Below are positions 1-9,070 of a DNA stretch of 64,000 nt, piece after piece. A model generated the notes under the pieces. That model was given only the letters and a program-made list of their open reading frames with translations. It searched no databases and was not told the DNA's origin. Within the stretch, counting starts at the first letter, position 1, and each line of letters starts with the position of its first letter. Made by a program: the position numbers and the translations under genes. The DNA comes from DATJIG01 sp050260515 (GTDB lineage Bacteria; Pseudomonadota; Alphaproteobacteria; SMXQ01), in contig JBLNCI010000006.1 in NCBI GenBank assembly GCA_050260515.1, positions 1 to 64,000 of the forward strand. Reading direction: 5' to 3'.

Positions 1-254
1 CTGGGATCAAAACAAGGATGACACGCTCTCACGTCATCGGCGCCCACGTGTGTCCAAAGCGCAGGCGGTAACGTCCGCGACGCGAGACACCGAAGCCCGC
101 CTCAGGCCCCCGCTCCGGGAGCAATCCCGGAGCGGGGTGGCGGCATGCCATGAATTCCGGCGGTCGATCTCGGCGGCGCCGCGCCCTCGATTTACTCCCG
201 CGCTGCCCCCGTGTAACGTGCGCGGGCGCGCGTTTCCCGAGCCCCGGACCCCTT

Positions 255-839
255 ATGTTCATCGAGACCGGCTACACCGTATTCCGCAACGCGATCCCTC
301 CGCTGCTCTGCCGCTACATCGCGGAGGAATACAACCTCATGCTGAACAACGGCTTCCTCGCCTACGACGACAAGCAGGTGGAGAAGGCGTACTTCGCCTA
401 CGCCTTGCCCCAGAGCGAGGCGCTGCTGACGATGCTGCTGCCGACGGTCGCCAAGGAGATCGGCGCCGAGCTTCTGCCGACGTACTCGTACTCGCGGGTG
501 TATCTGCCGGGCGCCTGGCTCAAGAAGCACGTCGACCGCGCCGCGTGCGAGGTCAGCGCCACCGTCGCGCTCGCGCAGAAGACGGCGAAGCCGTGGCCGA
601 TCTACGTGCAGTCGAAGGACGGTCAGACCGTCGAGGTGATCCTCAACCCGGGCGACATGCTGATCTACGCCGGAATGGAGATGCCGCACTGGCGCGATCC
701 GTTCGACGGCGAGTGGCAGCTCCAGGCGTTCCTGCACTACGTGCGCAGGGACGGCCCCAACGCCGACTGCGCGCTCGACAAGCGGCCGCGGCTCGGCGCC
801 GAGAAGGCGCGCCCGGCGACGCAGCAGGCCGAGCACTAG
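255..839 (+). CDS. 2OG-Fe(II) oxygenase family protein
   Basis: A 194-residue protein that looks like a small Fe(II)/2-oxoglutarate-dependent oxygenase of the prolyl-hydroxylase fold. What is visible is an H-x-D motif (HVD, followed by a hydrophobic strand) at about residues 94-96, then a downstream 'GDMLIY' strand and a PHWRDPF segment that could supply the distal His and the 2OG-binding Arg. No signal peptide or membrane segment is seen, so it should be cytosolic. The ATG at 255 is preferred over the in-frame ATG at 150, because the extra 35 residues are low-complexity and Arg-rich. It precedes the VOC gene by about 100 bp on the same strand. Substrate unknown. The fold assignment is from motif pattern only. 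Confidence 0.7.
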   Translation: MFIETGYTVFRNAIPPLLCRYIAEEYNLMLNNGFLAYDDKQVEKAYFAYALPQSEALLTMLLPTVAKEIGAELLPTYSYSRVYLPGAWLKKHVDRAACEVSATVALAQKTAKPWPIYVQSKDGQTVEVILNPGDMLIYAGMEMPHWRDPFDGEWQLQAFLHYVRRDGPNADCALDKRPRLGAEKARPATQQAEH

Positions 840-941
840 CCGGATCGCGCCGTGGCGGCTCCGCGCGGGGCGCGTTAGTCTTTGCACCGGGAACACGCCG
901 CGCGGCGCGGTCGCGGCACATCAGCGGACGGGAGGGCGGTC

Positions 942-2177
942 ATGGCAGTCGCTACGGATACGAAATTCAACGTCGGCGGGGTGCTGCTCGATCAGCCGTT
1001 CAAGATCCGCCGCCTCGGCCATTTCGGCATCAACATGTTCAAGATGACCGAGGGGCTCCACTTCTACAAAGACCTGCTCGGCTTCAAGATCGTCGACGTC
1101 CGCGACGCGACCCAGGGCGGCAAGACGCAACTCCCCGACGAATTCAAGGCGTTCGGCGACTGCAACGGCTATTTTTTCCGCTACGCCCACGACCACCACG
1201 CCTTCGTCATCTACAACCACCGCTTCCGCAAGGCGACCGACACGCGCGGCCGGGTCAAGGACGGCGTGACCGTCAACCAGATCTCGTGGCAGATCGGCAG
1301 CCTCGCCGAGACCGTCGACTCCCACAACTGGTTCACCTCGCGCGGCGAGAAGGTGGTGCGCAACGGTCGCGACATGCCGGGCTCCAACTGGCACACCTAT
1401 CTGATGGACCCCGACATGCATCAGAACGAGCTCTACTGGGGCATGGAGCAGATCGGCTGGAACGGCTACTCGAAGCCGTGGGACATGTTCGACCGCGAGT
1501 TCCACAAGACGCCGCCGCTGCCGCAGATCAACGAGCACCAGGAGGTCGACGAGGCGTTGGCGCGCGGCGTCGATCTCCTCAGCGGCTATCGCCACAAGGA
1601 GGCCCTGCCGATCAAGTACGACGTACAGGGAATCCTGCTCGCCCGGCCGTTCAAGATCGTCAAGCACGGCCCGGTGAACCTGTTCGTCGCGGACATCGAG
1701 GCGTCGCTGAAGTGGTACCGCGAGATGCTCGGGTTCATCCTCACCGAGGAGACCACCTACCAGGGGCATCGCTGCTATTTCCTGCGCAACAACACCGAGC
1801 ATCACTCGCTGGCGCTGTTCCCGACCGCGCTCCGGAAGGCGCTGGGCCTGCGCGAAGATTCGACGACGTTCTCGTTCGGGCTGCAGCTCGGCAACTACCA
1901 GCAGCTCCTCGACGCCGTCGCGTTCCTGAAGTCGCACGGCGTCACGATGCGCGAGCTGCCGCAGGAGCTGACGCCGGGCATGGACCACACGATCCTCGCC
2001 CACGATCCCGACGGCGGCGCGGTGCAGCTCTACTGGTCGATGGAGCAGGTCGGCTGGGACGGCAAACCACGGCCGGCGATCCAGCGCCGCAAGGTGACGC
2101 CCGGCGCGTGGCCGAAGGCGCTCGAGGGCAACAGCGACAGCTTTACCGGCGAGCCGCTGCTCGGGCCGTGGACCTGA
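942..2177 (+). CDS. Two-repeat VOC (glyoxalase/extradiol dioxygenase-type) protein
   Basis: A 411-residue protein built of two vicinal-oxygen-chelate repeats, roughly residues 15-165 and 230-395. Each repeat opens with the same pattern (PFKI, then His, then [IV]N[ML]F, then a 'WYREMLGF'-like segment) and closes with [EQ]LYW-x-MEQ-x-GW. This is the architecture of ring-cleaving extradiol dioxygenases. A His near the first strand occurs in both repeats, but the Glu of the closing ELYW motif in repeat 1 is Gln in repeat 2, so the repeats are not equivalent metal sites. GGAGGG lies just before the ATG at 942. The in-frame ATG at 882 lacks this. The neighbouring TctC and SDR genes suggest a catabolic operon. 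Substrate cannot be told. Confidence 0.8.
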   Translation: MAVATDTKFNVGGVLLDQPFKIRRLGHFGINMFKMTEGLHFYKDLLGFKIVDVRDATQGGKTQLPDEFKAFGDCNGYFFRYAHDHHAFVIYNHRFRKATDTRGRVKDGVTVNQISWQIGSLAETVDSHNWFTSRGEKVVRNGRDMPGSNWHTYLMDPDMHQNELYWGMEQIGWNGYSKPWDMFDREFHKTPPLPQINEHQEVDEALARGVDLLSGYRHKEALPIKYDVQGILLARPFKIVKHGPVNLFVADIEASLKWYREMLGFILTEETTYQGHRCYFLRNNTEHHSLALFPTALRKALGLREDSTTFSFGLQLGNYQQLLDAVAFLKSHGVTMRELPQELTPGMDHTILAHDPDGGAVQLYWSMEQVGWDGKPRPAIQRRKVTPGAWPKALEGNSDSFTGEPLLGPWT

Positions 2178-2253
2178 GGGAGCGCGCGGACGGGATCGGG
2201 CCCGGCGACAAAACCCGGAGAAGGCGGGCGATATCCGCCACAGGGAGACGAAG

Positions 2254-3327
2254 ATGAGACTTGCGACTGCAGCCGCGCTGGTGGCGGCGGCGCTCGCGAC
2301 GGCCGGAGCGGCATCCGCCGCCGAGCCGTTCGCGGGCCAGACGATCTATTTCAGCTCGTCGACGGACCCGGGCGGCGGATTCGACGTCTACGTCCGGCTG
2401 CTCGCCCGCCACATCGGCCGCCACATCGCCGGCAATCCGACCGTCGTGCCGCAGAACCGCCCGGGCGGCGGCGGGCTCGTGCTCGCCAACCACCTCTACA
2501 ACGCGGCGGCCAAGGACGGCACCCAGGTCGGCCTCATCCCGGCCTACGTCCTGCTCGAGGAGCGCTGGAACAATCCGCAGGCGAAGTTCGATCCGACGAA
2601 GTTCGTGTGGATCGGCAACATGAACCGCGAGGTCGACCACTGCTCGGTGTGGCACACGACCGGGATCACCAGGCCGGAGGATTTTTTCGACCGCGAGGTG
2701 ATCCTCGGCGCCTCCGGCGTCAGCGGCGGCTCCTACACCATGCCGATCCTGATGAACGAGGAGCTCGGCACGAAATTCCGGCCCATCCTCGGCTTCGAAT
2801 CGAACGCCAACCGCACGCTGTCGATGGAGCGCGGCGAGATCATGGGGCAGTGCGGCACGTACCTGTCCTCGATCAAGAACAGCTCGATCCACGAGGTCGA
2901 GGCGGGACGGCTCAAGATCATCTGGCAGATGGGCCTCGAGAAGCACCCCGATTTCCCGAACGTGCCGCTCGCGATCGAGTACGCGAAGACCGACGAGGCG
3001 CGGCAGATGCTGGAGATGTTCTTCGCCTCGGCGACCGTGGGCCGCGCCTTCGCCGTTCCGCCCGGCGTGCCTGAGGAGCGCATCGCCGCGCTGCGCGCCG
3101 GCTTCGACGCCACCATGACGGATCCGGCGTTCATCGCCGAGTCCGAGCGCACCAAGATCGAAGTGCGTCCCGCCTCGGCGAAGGAGATGGAGCCCGCGCT
3201 CCACAAGCTGCTCGGCGCCTCGCCCGAGGTCGTCGCCAAGGCGGCGGCGATCCTCGAGAACGCGCGCAACCGCGGCAAGAAGCAGGAACAGGAGCTCAAG
3301 GCGAAGTCGGCGCCGGGCGGACGCTGA
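2254..3327 (+). CDS. Bug/TctC-family periplasmic solute-binding protein (copy 1)
   Basis: A 357-residue exported binding protein of the tripartite tricarboxylate transporter/Bug family. The N-terminal 22 residues form a Sec signal (short basic start, Ala/Val-rich core, ASA-AEP cleavage region). The family's early 'GGGFDVYVRLLARHIGRHI' segment and the 'NRPGGGGLVLANHLY' loop, which normally close over a carboxylate ligand, are clear. The C-terminal 25 residues are Lys/Glu-rich. No TctA/TctB membrane subunits are in the window, as is common for orphan Bug proteins. A purine-rich stretch (GGGAGACGAAG) precedes the ATG. The stop codon overlaps the ATG of the SDR gene (TGATG), so the two are translationally coupled. 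Ligand unknown; a carboxylate or amide is likely. Confidence 0.88.
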   Translation: MRLATAAALVAAALATAGAASAAEPFAGQTIYFSSSTDPGGGFDVYVRLLARHIGRHIAGNPTVVPQNRPGGGGLVLANHLYNAAAKDGTQVGLIPAYVLLEERWNNPQAKFDPTKFVWIGNMNREVDHCSVWHTTGITRPEDFFDREVILGASGVSGGSYTMPILMNEELGTKFRPILGFESNANRTLSMERGEIMGQCGTYLSSIKNSSIHEVEAGRLKIIWQMGLEKHPDFPNVPLAIEYAKTDEARQMLEMFFASATVGRAFAVPPGVPEERIAALRAGFDATMTDPAFIAESERTKIEVRPASAKEMEPALHKLLGASPEVVAKAAAILENARNRGKKQEQELKAKSAPGGR

Positions 3328-4148
3328 TGGCCGGCATCGATCTGGGCGGCCGCGTCGTCATCGTCACCGGCGCATCGCGCGGTCTCGGCCGCGCGATGGC
3401 CCAGGCGCTCGCCGAGGCCGGCGCGAAGGTCGTCATCGCGGCGCCGGCGAGCGAGATGGAGCGGATGAAGACGGCGGTGGCGGAGATCGACGCGGCGACG
3501 ACACCGGGCACCGCTCATGCCGTCGCCGCCGACATCGTGAAGCCCGAGGATTGCGACCGGCTGGTGGAGGCTACGCTCGAGCGGTTCGGCGCGCTCCACG
3601 TGCTGGTGAACAACGCGCGGCGGCTGCACCGGGGCCCGGGCATCCCGCCCGAGGGCAACTCGCTGCCGGTCTACGAGACCGATCCCGCGATCTGGCGCGA
3701 GACCATCACGGTCAACGTCAACGGCACGTTCAACGTGACACGCGCGGTGCTGCCGACGCTGATGAAGCAGAAGTGGGGGCGGATCATCAACCTCACGACC
3801 TCGCTCGGCACGATGCAGCGGCGCCACAACTCGCCCTACGGCGTCACCAAGGCGGCACTCGAGGCCGCGACGCTGATCTGGGCCCAGGACCTCGCCGGCA
3901 CCGGCGTCACCGTGAACTCGCTGATCCCGGGCGGGTCGTGCGACTCCGACCCCGACCGGCCGCCGACGCCGGGGCTGCTGCCGGTGACGATCATGAATCC
4001 GGTCGTGGTCTGGCTCGCCTCGCCGCGGTCGGACGGGCACACCGGCGAGCGCTACGTCGGCAAGCTGTGGGACCCGGCGCTGCCGCCGGACCAGGCAGCG
4101 GCCGGCGCGCTCGAGCCGCCGGTGCTGCGGCCGTCGCCCGGCCGCTAA
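3327..4148 (+). CDS. Short-chain dehydrogenase/reductase
   Basis: A 273-residue classical SDR with a Rossmann fold. The cofactor loop TGASRGLG lies near residues 14-21, the NNA-like motif appears as VNNARR near residue 93, and the catalytic pair Tyr-x3-Lys is in SPYGVTKAA near residue 170, with the upstream Ser in the 'NLTTSLG' strand. No Asp follows the second strand, which leaves the NAD/NADP preference open. It is coupled to the upstream TctC gene by a one-base stop/start overlap and is followed 71 bp later by a second TctC gene. It probably oxidises or reduces an intermediate of the compound these binding proteins import, which is an inference from context. Confidence 0.9.
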   Translation: MAGIDLGGRVVIVTGASRGLGRAMAQALAEAGAKVVIAAPASEMERMKTAVAEIDAATTPGTAHAVAADIVKPEDCDRLVEATLERFGALHVLVNNARRLHRGPGIPPEGNSLPVYETDPAIWRETITVNVNGTFNVTRAVLPTLMKQKWGRIINLTTSLGTMQRRHNSPYGVTKAALEAATLIWAQDLAGTGVTVNSLIPGGSCDSDPDRPPTPGLLPVTIMNPVVVWLASPRSDGHTGERYVGKLWDPALPPDQAAAGALEPPVLRPSPGR

Positions 4149-4219
4149 GCGGCCGGTGGGCGGCCCCGCGGAATCCGCTACAATCCGCCGCAAACAGGAA
4201 TCCATAACCGGAGGCTTCC

Positions 4220-5251
4220 ATGTCCGTACGTGCCCCGCGGCTTTCGCTCCTCGCGCTGTCAGCCCTGCTGTCGACCGTCGCCGCCGGCGCGGCTCTGGCG
4301 CAGTCCGGCGAGCCCTACTTCAAGGGCAACACCATCACCATCAACGTCGCGGGCACAGCGGGCGGGCTGTTCGACATCATGTCGCGCACGCTGGCCGACC
4401 ATTACGGCAGGTTCCTGCCCGGCAACCCGCAGTTCGTCGTCAAGGACCAGCCCGGCGGCGGCGGCATCGTCGCCGGGAACTCGCTCTACAACCTCGCTCC
4501 GAAGGACGGCACGGTGCTCGCCTACGTCGGCCCGATCGCGATGGAGCCGCTGCTCAACCCCGAGGCCAATCGCGCCAAGTTCGACGCCACCAAGTTCACC
4601 TGGATTGGCAGCCTCGGCACCTCGCACTCGGTGCTGGTGATCTGGAGCGCGTCGCCGATCAAGTCGGCCGACGACCTGTTCACGAAAGAGACGATCGTCG
4701 CCGGCACCGGCGCCGGCGCGACGACGGATTTCTACCCGAAGGTGCTGAACGACGTCCTCGGCACCAAGTTCAAGCTGATCACCGGCTACCAGGGCAGCAA
4801 GGAGACCTACATCGCGATCGAGCGCGGCGAGGCGTACGGCCGCTTCAACTCGTGGGACGCGCTCAAGTCGACGCAGATGCACTGGCTGAACGACAAGAAG
4901 GCGAGCGTGATCCTGCAGGCCGCGTTCGCCCGTCATCCGGAGCTCCCGGACGTGCCGAACATTCTCGACCTCGCCAAGACCGACGAGCAGAAGCAGACGC
5001 TGCGTTTCATGGTGGCGCCGTCGGAGATGCGGCCGATCGCCGGGCCGCCGGGCATTCCCGCCGACCGTGCGAAGCTGATGCGCGATGCGTTCATGAAGAC
5101 GGTCAACGATCCCGCGTACATCGCCGACACCAAGAAGCGCGGATATGACTCCGTCAACACGATGGACGGCGAGGCGCTCGACCGCGCGATCAAGTCGATC
5201 TACGAGACCCCGAAACCGATCGTCGAGCGCGTCGCCAAGGCGATGCACTGA
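4220..5251 (+). CDS. Bug/TctC-family periplasmic solute-binding protein (copy 2)
   Basis: A 343-residue paralogue of the binding protein at 2254. It has a 28-residue signal peptide (basic start, LLALSALLSTVAAGAALA core, AQS cleavage) and the same GGLFDIMSRTLADHYGRFL and QPGGGGIVAGNSLYN segments. Both copies share the 'TWIGS/VWIGN' strand after the first lobe, so they belong to one subfamily. A good ribosome site (CCGGAGGC) lies before ATG 4220. Two paralogous binding proteins flanking one dehydrogenase suggest separate capture of related substrates for one pathway. The gene ends 43 bp before a convergent gene, with a GC hairpin between. Confidence 0.88.
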   Translation: MSVRAPRLSLLALSALLSTVAAGAALAQSGEPYFKGNTITINVAGTAGGLFDIMSRTLADHYGRFLPGNPQFVVKDQPGGGGIVAGNSLYNLAPKDGTVLAYVGPIAMEPLLNPEANRAKFDATKFTWIGSLGTSHSVLVIWSASPIKSADDLFTKETIVAGTGAGATTDFYPKVLNDVLGTKFKLITGYQGSKETYIAIERGEAYGRFNSWDALKSTQMHWLNDKKASVILQAAFARHPELPDVPNILDLAKTDEQKQTLRFMVAPSEMRPIAGPPGIPADRAKLMRDAFMKTVNDPAYIADTKKRGYDSVNTMDGEALDRAIKSIYETPKPIVERVAKAMH

Positions 5252-5265
5252 CGCCGGACGCCGCG

Positions 5266-5285
5266 CCGCCCGGCGCTCCGGGCGG
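5266..5285. terminator. GC hairpin between convergent genes
   Basis: Perfect 8-bp inverted repeat (CCGCCCGG, loop CGCT, CCGGGCGG) in the 42-bp gap between the TctC gene and the convergent AsmA-like gene. No T-run follows on either strand, so it may act as a weak, Rho-assisted or processing stop rather than a textbook intrinsic terminator. Confidence 0.45.
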
Positions 5286-5293
5286 AGGGTTCG

Positions 5294-6106
5294 TTACCGG
5301 CCGAGCAGGCCCTTGAGCTGGCCACCGACGTCGCTGGCGGCCCCGCTCCCGCCGCTGGCGCCCTGGTTGAGCAGGCCGCCCGCGCCGGAGCCGAGCCGGT
5401 CCAGCAGCCGCTGGGCGTTGTTGCCGACCGCGTCCTTGGCCTGCTGCTCGACCCGCGCCATGACCTGCTCGGCGATCTTGGCCGGCGGCAGACCGCCTTC
5501 CTTGGCGCCGAGGTCGCGCATCTCGATGGTCGGCAGCGTCACCGAGGTGTTGGCGTCCTGACCGACCAGTTGCGTCGCGCCGGCGATCTGCGGCAGCGCG
5601 ACGGTCGCCTGGGCCTGGCTGATGACCAGGTGGTCGATAATGAACTTTTTCTCAGGCCCCTGGGCGCCCGCCTCCTTTGTCGCCGGCGGCTGCGCGCCGG
5701 GCGTCTGGGTCGCCTTGGCGACGTTTTTCTGGATCACCGACAGGTTGTTCGACCCTTGGCCCGGCTCGTAGGTGATGCGGGGCGCGACGATCGCGATTTC
5801 CTTGACGTGAATGACGTCGGACAGCACCGATCGCGGCTCCACCGAGAGCGACGCCTTGCCGATTGCGATCGCCTCGGGACTCTTGAATCCCGCCGGGTTG
5901 CCGATGACGAGATCGCTGATCGAGGCGGAGCCGCCGAACACCGACGCGGTGACGCCGCCGAGGGTCACTTTCGTCTGCGTCATGCGCGGCGCGTAGGTTT
6001 CCACGCCATGCTTCACGAGGCTCGAAAAGGTGAAATACACGTAGGCCCCGGCGCCGATGACGACGACGAGGACCAGGGCGGCGACGATGCCGAGAACCCG
6101 TTTCAT
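5294..6106 (-). CDS. AsmA-like envelope protein with N-terminal anchor
   Basis: A 270-residue protein with one N-terminal membrane segment (residues 5-27, then periplasmic). The next part (about 40-110) reads like the first repeats of AsmA/DUF748-type proteins: 'VTLGGVTASVFGGSASISDLVIGNPAGF', then 'AIGKASLSVEPRSVL' and 'VIHVKEIAIVAPRITYE'. These beta-rich repeats belong to inner-membrane-anchored proteins linked to outer-membrane lipid transport or assembly. It is much shorter than full AsmA (about 600 residues) and ends in a Gln/Ala/Gly-rich tail. It stands alone between convergent and divergent neighbours. The specific role is unknown. Confidence 0.65.
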   Translation of the reverse strand: MKRVLGIVAALVLVVVIGAGAYVYFTFSSLVKHGVETYAPRMTQTKVTLGGVTASVFGGSASISDLVIGNPAGFKSPEAIAIGKASLSVEPRSVLSDVIHVKEIAIVAPRITYEPGQGSNNLSVIQKNVAKATQTPGAQPPATKEAGAQGPEKKFIIDHLVISQAQATVALPQIAGATQLVGQDANTSVTLPTIEMRDLGAKEGGLPPAKIAEQVMARVEQQAKDAVGNNAQRLLDRLGSGAGGLLNQGASGGSGAASDVGGQLKGLLGR

Positions 6107-6246
6107 GGACGACCCTCCTGTAGGCCGAGAGCGAGGCGTCGCTCATCGCCGCAACATTAGGCAACGCTTCGGGGCGCGTCTACGACACGCGATGTGACAA
6201 CGCGTTCCCGCGGCCGTGGCGGGCCGGCCCGGAATGTGTTGGAAGC

Positions 6247-8964
6247 CTAATTGGCGGCGACGGCACGCGCCGTCTGGGCCCGCCGGCGCTCGGGCGGGAA
6301 GGCGATCGTCACCGACGTCCCGGTGCCGACCTCGCTTGTGATCGAAAATGTCCCGCCATGCGCTTCGACCAGCGCCCGCGTCAGCGGCAGGCCGAGGCCG
6401 GTGCCGTTGTGGCGCCGCGACAGGGAGCTGTCCACCTGGCCGAACGGGGCCATCGCCTTGGGCATGTCCTCCGGCGCGATCCCGATGCCCGTGTCGCGGA
6501 CGACGAGCACCACCGCCCCGGTGGGATCGGTGCGCGCCGATACCGTGAGGGTGCCTCCCGGGGGAGTGAACTTGATCGAGTTCGTCAGCAGGTTGAGAAG
6601 CACCTGCCGCAGTTTGCGCTGGTCTGCCCAGAGGCTCGGCAGATCATCGATGAAGTCGGCGGCGATCGTCAGCTTTTCCTGGACGGCCCGGTCGTGGACG
6701 AGCCGCACGCAGGCCTCGACGGTGCCGCGGAGGTCGACCACCTCCTCGATCAGCTCCATCTTGCCCGCCTCGGCTTTCGCCACGTCGAGGATGTCATTGA
6801 TGAGGCAGAGGAGGTGCGTGCCGGACTCGTGAATGTCGCGCAGATACTCGCGGTAGCGCGCATTTCCGATCGGCCCGAACAGCTCCGCGGTCATGACCTC
6901 GGAGAAGCCGATGATCGCATTGAGCGGCGTCCGCAGCTCATGGCTCACATTGGCGAGGAAGTCGGTCTTGGCGCGGCTCGCGAGTTCGGCGGCCTCCTTG
7001 GCTTCCAGCATCCGCTGCTCGGCATCCTTGCGCGCGGAGATGTCGCTGATCGAGCCGGCCATGCGGTGGACCCGGCCGTCGTGCCCGCGAAGGGCCAGTC
7101 CGCGGTCCAGCACCCAGCGATAGCAGTCGTCCTTGCCCTTGATGCGGTACTCGCACTGGAAAAGCTCGGTTTCGCCGGCGAAGTGGGCGCGAACCGCGGC
7201 CTGGTACCGCGCCACGTCCTCGGGATGGATCAACGCCGGCCACCGCTTGGCCGAGATCTGCGGCGCCATGAAGTCGAGGTTCGCGATCTCGCGGACACGC
7301 GGCGACAGGTAGACCTCGTCCCGGGCCACGTTCCAGTCCCACAGCCCTTCGTTCGCGCCTTTCATGGCCAGCGCGTAGCGCTCCTCGCTTTCGCGGATCC
7401 GCTCCTCGCGGGCCCGCTGGCGGGTCACGTCGTCGACCGTCGTGACGCAGCCGCCACCCGGCATCGGCTCGCGGCGGATCGAGAGCGCGGTGCCGTCGGG
7501 GCGCATGTATTCGTGACGGTAGTGCTCGTTGCGCGCGGCGGACTCTCGCTTCGATCGCACAAAGGCATCGACGTCGCAGTCACCGAACTCACCCTGCTCG
7601 GCCAGGTGGCGCATGATTTCCTCGCGCGTGCGCCCGGGCCGGATGAAGCCCGGAGGGAAGCCGAAGAGGTCGATGTAACGCGCGTTCCAAGCGGAGACAT
7701 GGAAGTCCGCGTCGTAGACGACGATGCCCTGCGAGATCGCGTCGAAGGTGCTGCGCAGCAGCTCGGCCTGGCGCTGGATCTCCTGCTCCGCCTTGCGCTG
7801 CTGGGTCACGTCGGTGCAGGTGGTCACGAACCCGCTACCGTCCTCGAGGGGGCTGCGCAGCATCAGGATGGTGCGGCCGTCCGGCGAGCGGTGCTCGAAG
7901 TGGCGGAGCGAGGGGTCCTTGTGGCGGCGGATGCGGATCTCCGCGAGCTCCGCAGGGTCACCGGGCCCGAAGTCGCCGCGGCGCGCCCGGTAACGCAATG
8001 TGTCGAAGAAGTCGGCGCCGATGCGCGCGATGTCGTCCGGCACCTTGTAGATATCGAGGAAGCGCCGGTTGAGATTGATGATCCGGTACTCGTGGTCGTA
8101 CACGACGATGCCCTGGACCATATTCTCCTGGGTCGCCTTGAGGAGCGCGGAAGTCTTTTTCACCGCCGACGAGGCTGCGACCTGCTCGGTGATATCGGTG
8201 TAGGTGGCGGCGAATCCGCCGCCGGGCAATGGAGCGCGTGCAATCGCGATATACGCGCCGTCGCGGCGGCGGTGGGTAACACGGGAACATTGACCGTGCC
8301 GGGCACTGTCGATCCGTTCGCGAATGACGTTTCGCGCCCGTTCGGGCGGGCAGCGATCGTTCATAAGCGCGTAGGACAAGAGCTGCTCGTACGTCATGCC
8401 GAGCGTGACGAAGGTGCTCGGATAGCCGAGGATCCGGACGAACGCGTCGTTGAAGAGCTGCAGCCTGAGCTCGCGATCGAAGATCGCCAGGCCCTCGTCC
8501 ATAACGTTGAGGGTCGCGGACAGCAGCGTGGATTTGTGCTCGACCTCCGCCTCGGCACGCTTTGCTTCGGTAATGTCGGTGAAGGTCGAGACGAACCCAC
8601 CGCCAGGCAAGGGCCGGCGCTGCACTTCGAGAACGCGCCCGTCGGAGAGGTACCTGACGTGACGCTCCTCAGAGTGGAGCCGCGTGGACTCCAGGCGGGA
8701 ACTGACGCACGCTTCGGGATCGGCATTGGGACCGAAGTGGCCGCGCTCGGCGAGCTTCCGGACGACCTCCGCATAGGAGATGCCGCGGCGCACAAATCCG
8801 TCCGGGAGCCGCATCAACTCGACGTAGCGCCGGTTGAACGTCGTGAGCGTGAGATCGGCGTCCCACGCCACCACGCCTTGCGACATGGCCTCGAGAATGA
8901 TGTTGGAAGCGTCGGCCGGCAGCTCCCCGGGAGCCGCGGGCGGCGACAGCGACGGGTGAATCAC
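6247..8964 (-). CDS. Soluble sensor histidine kinase with tandem PAS domains
   Basis: A 905-residue kinase with no signal peptide or membrane segment. Four similar PAS units of the PAS_7 type follow each other over roughly residues 20-500. Each has a 'QG[VI]V.[WY]D.....F N.R[YF]' start, a 'G..[FY].[ED]' middle and an 'RR.PLPGGGFV.T.TDIT' end. A different PAS_3-like domain lies at about 510-640. The transmitter follows: phosphoacceptor His near 676 in SHELRTPLNAIIGFSE, an N-box (NLLTNSIKF), and G-boxes DTGIGI and GTGLGLPL. No receiver domain or response-regulator gene adjoins it, so its partner is elsewhere. The repeated PAS units suggest cytosolic redox, ligand or energy sensing. The signal is unknown. 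Confidence 0.92.
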   Translation of the reverse strand: MIHPSLSPPAAPGELPADASNIILEAMSQGVVAWDADLTLTTFNRRYVELMRLPDGFVRRGISYAEVVRKLAERGHFGPNADPEACVSSRLESTRLHSEERHVRYLSDGRVLEVQRRPLPGGGFVSTFTDITEAKRAEAEVEHKSTLLSATLNVMDEGLAIFDRELRLQLFNDAFVRILGYPSTFVTLGMTYEQLLSYALMNDRCPPERARNVIRERIDSARHGQCSRVTHRRRDGAYIAIARAPLPGGGFAATYTDITEQVAASSAVKKTSALLKATQENMVQGIVVYDHEYRIINLNRRFLDIYKVPDDIARIGADFFDTLRYRARRGDFGPGDPAELAEIRIRRHKDPSLRHFEHRSPDGRTILMLRSPLEDGSGFVTTCTDVTQQRKAEQEIQRQAELLRSTFDAISQGIVVYDADFHVSAWNARYIDLFGFPPGFIRPGRTREEIMRHLAEQGEFGDCDVDAFVRSKRESAARNEHYRHEYMRPDGTALSIRREPMPGGGCVTTVDDVTRQRAREERIRESEERYALAMKGANEGLWDWNVARDEVYLSPRVREIANLDFMAPQISAKRWPALIHPEDVARYQAAVRAHFAGETELFQCEYRIKGKDDCYRWVLDRGLALRGHDGRVHRMAGSISDISARKDAEQRMLEAKEAAELASRAKTDFLANVSHELRTPLNAIIGFSEVMTAELFGPIGNARYREYLRDIHESGTHLLCLINDILDVAKAEAGKMELIEEVVDLRGTVEACVRLVHDRAVQEKLTIAADFIDDLPSLWADQRKLRQVLLNLLTNSIKFTPPGGTLTVSARTDPTGAVVLVVRDTGIGIAPEDMPKAMAPFGQVDSSLSRRHNGTGLGLPLTRALVEAHGGTFSITSEVGTGTSVTIAFPPERRRAQTARAVAAN

Positions 8965-9070
8965 TGCAGTTCGTCCGATCCGCGCAAGACCCCCGCAGAA
9001 TTGCGTCTGCAGGCTTAACGAGCCGTTAACGCCGGCAACTGCGCCGGCACTTTCAATGTGATACCCGAGA

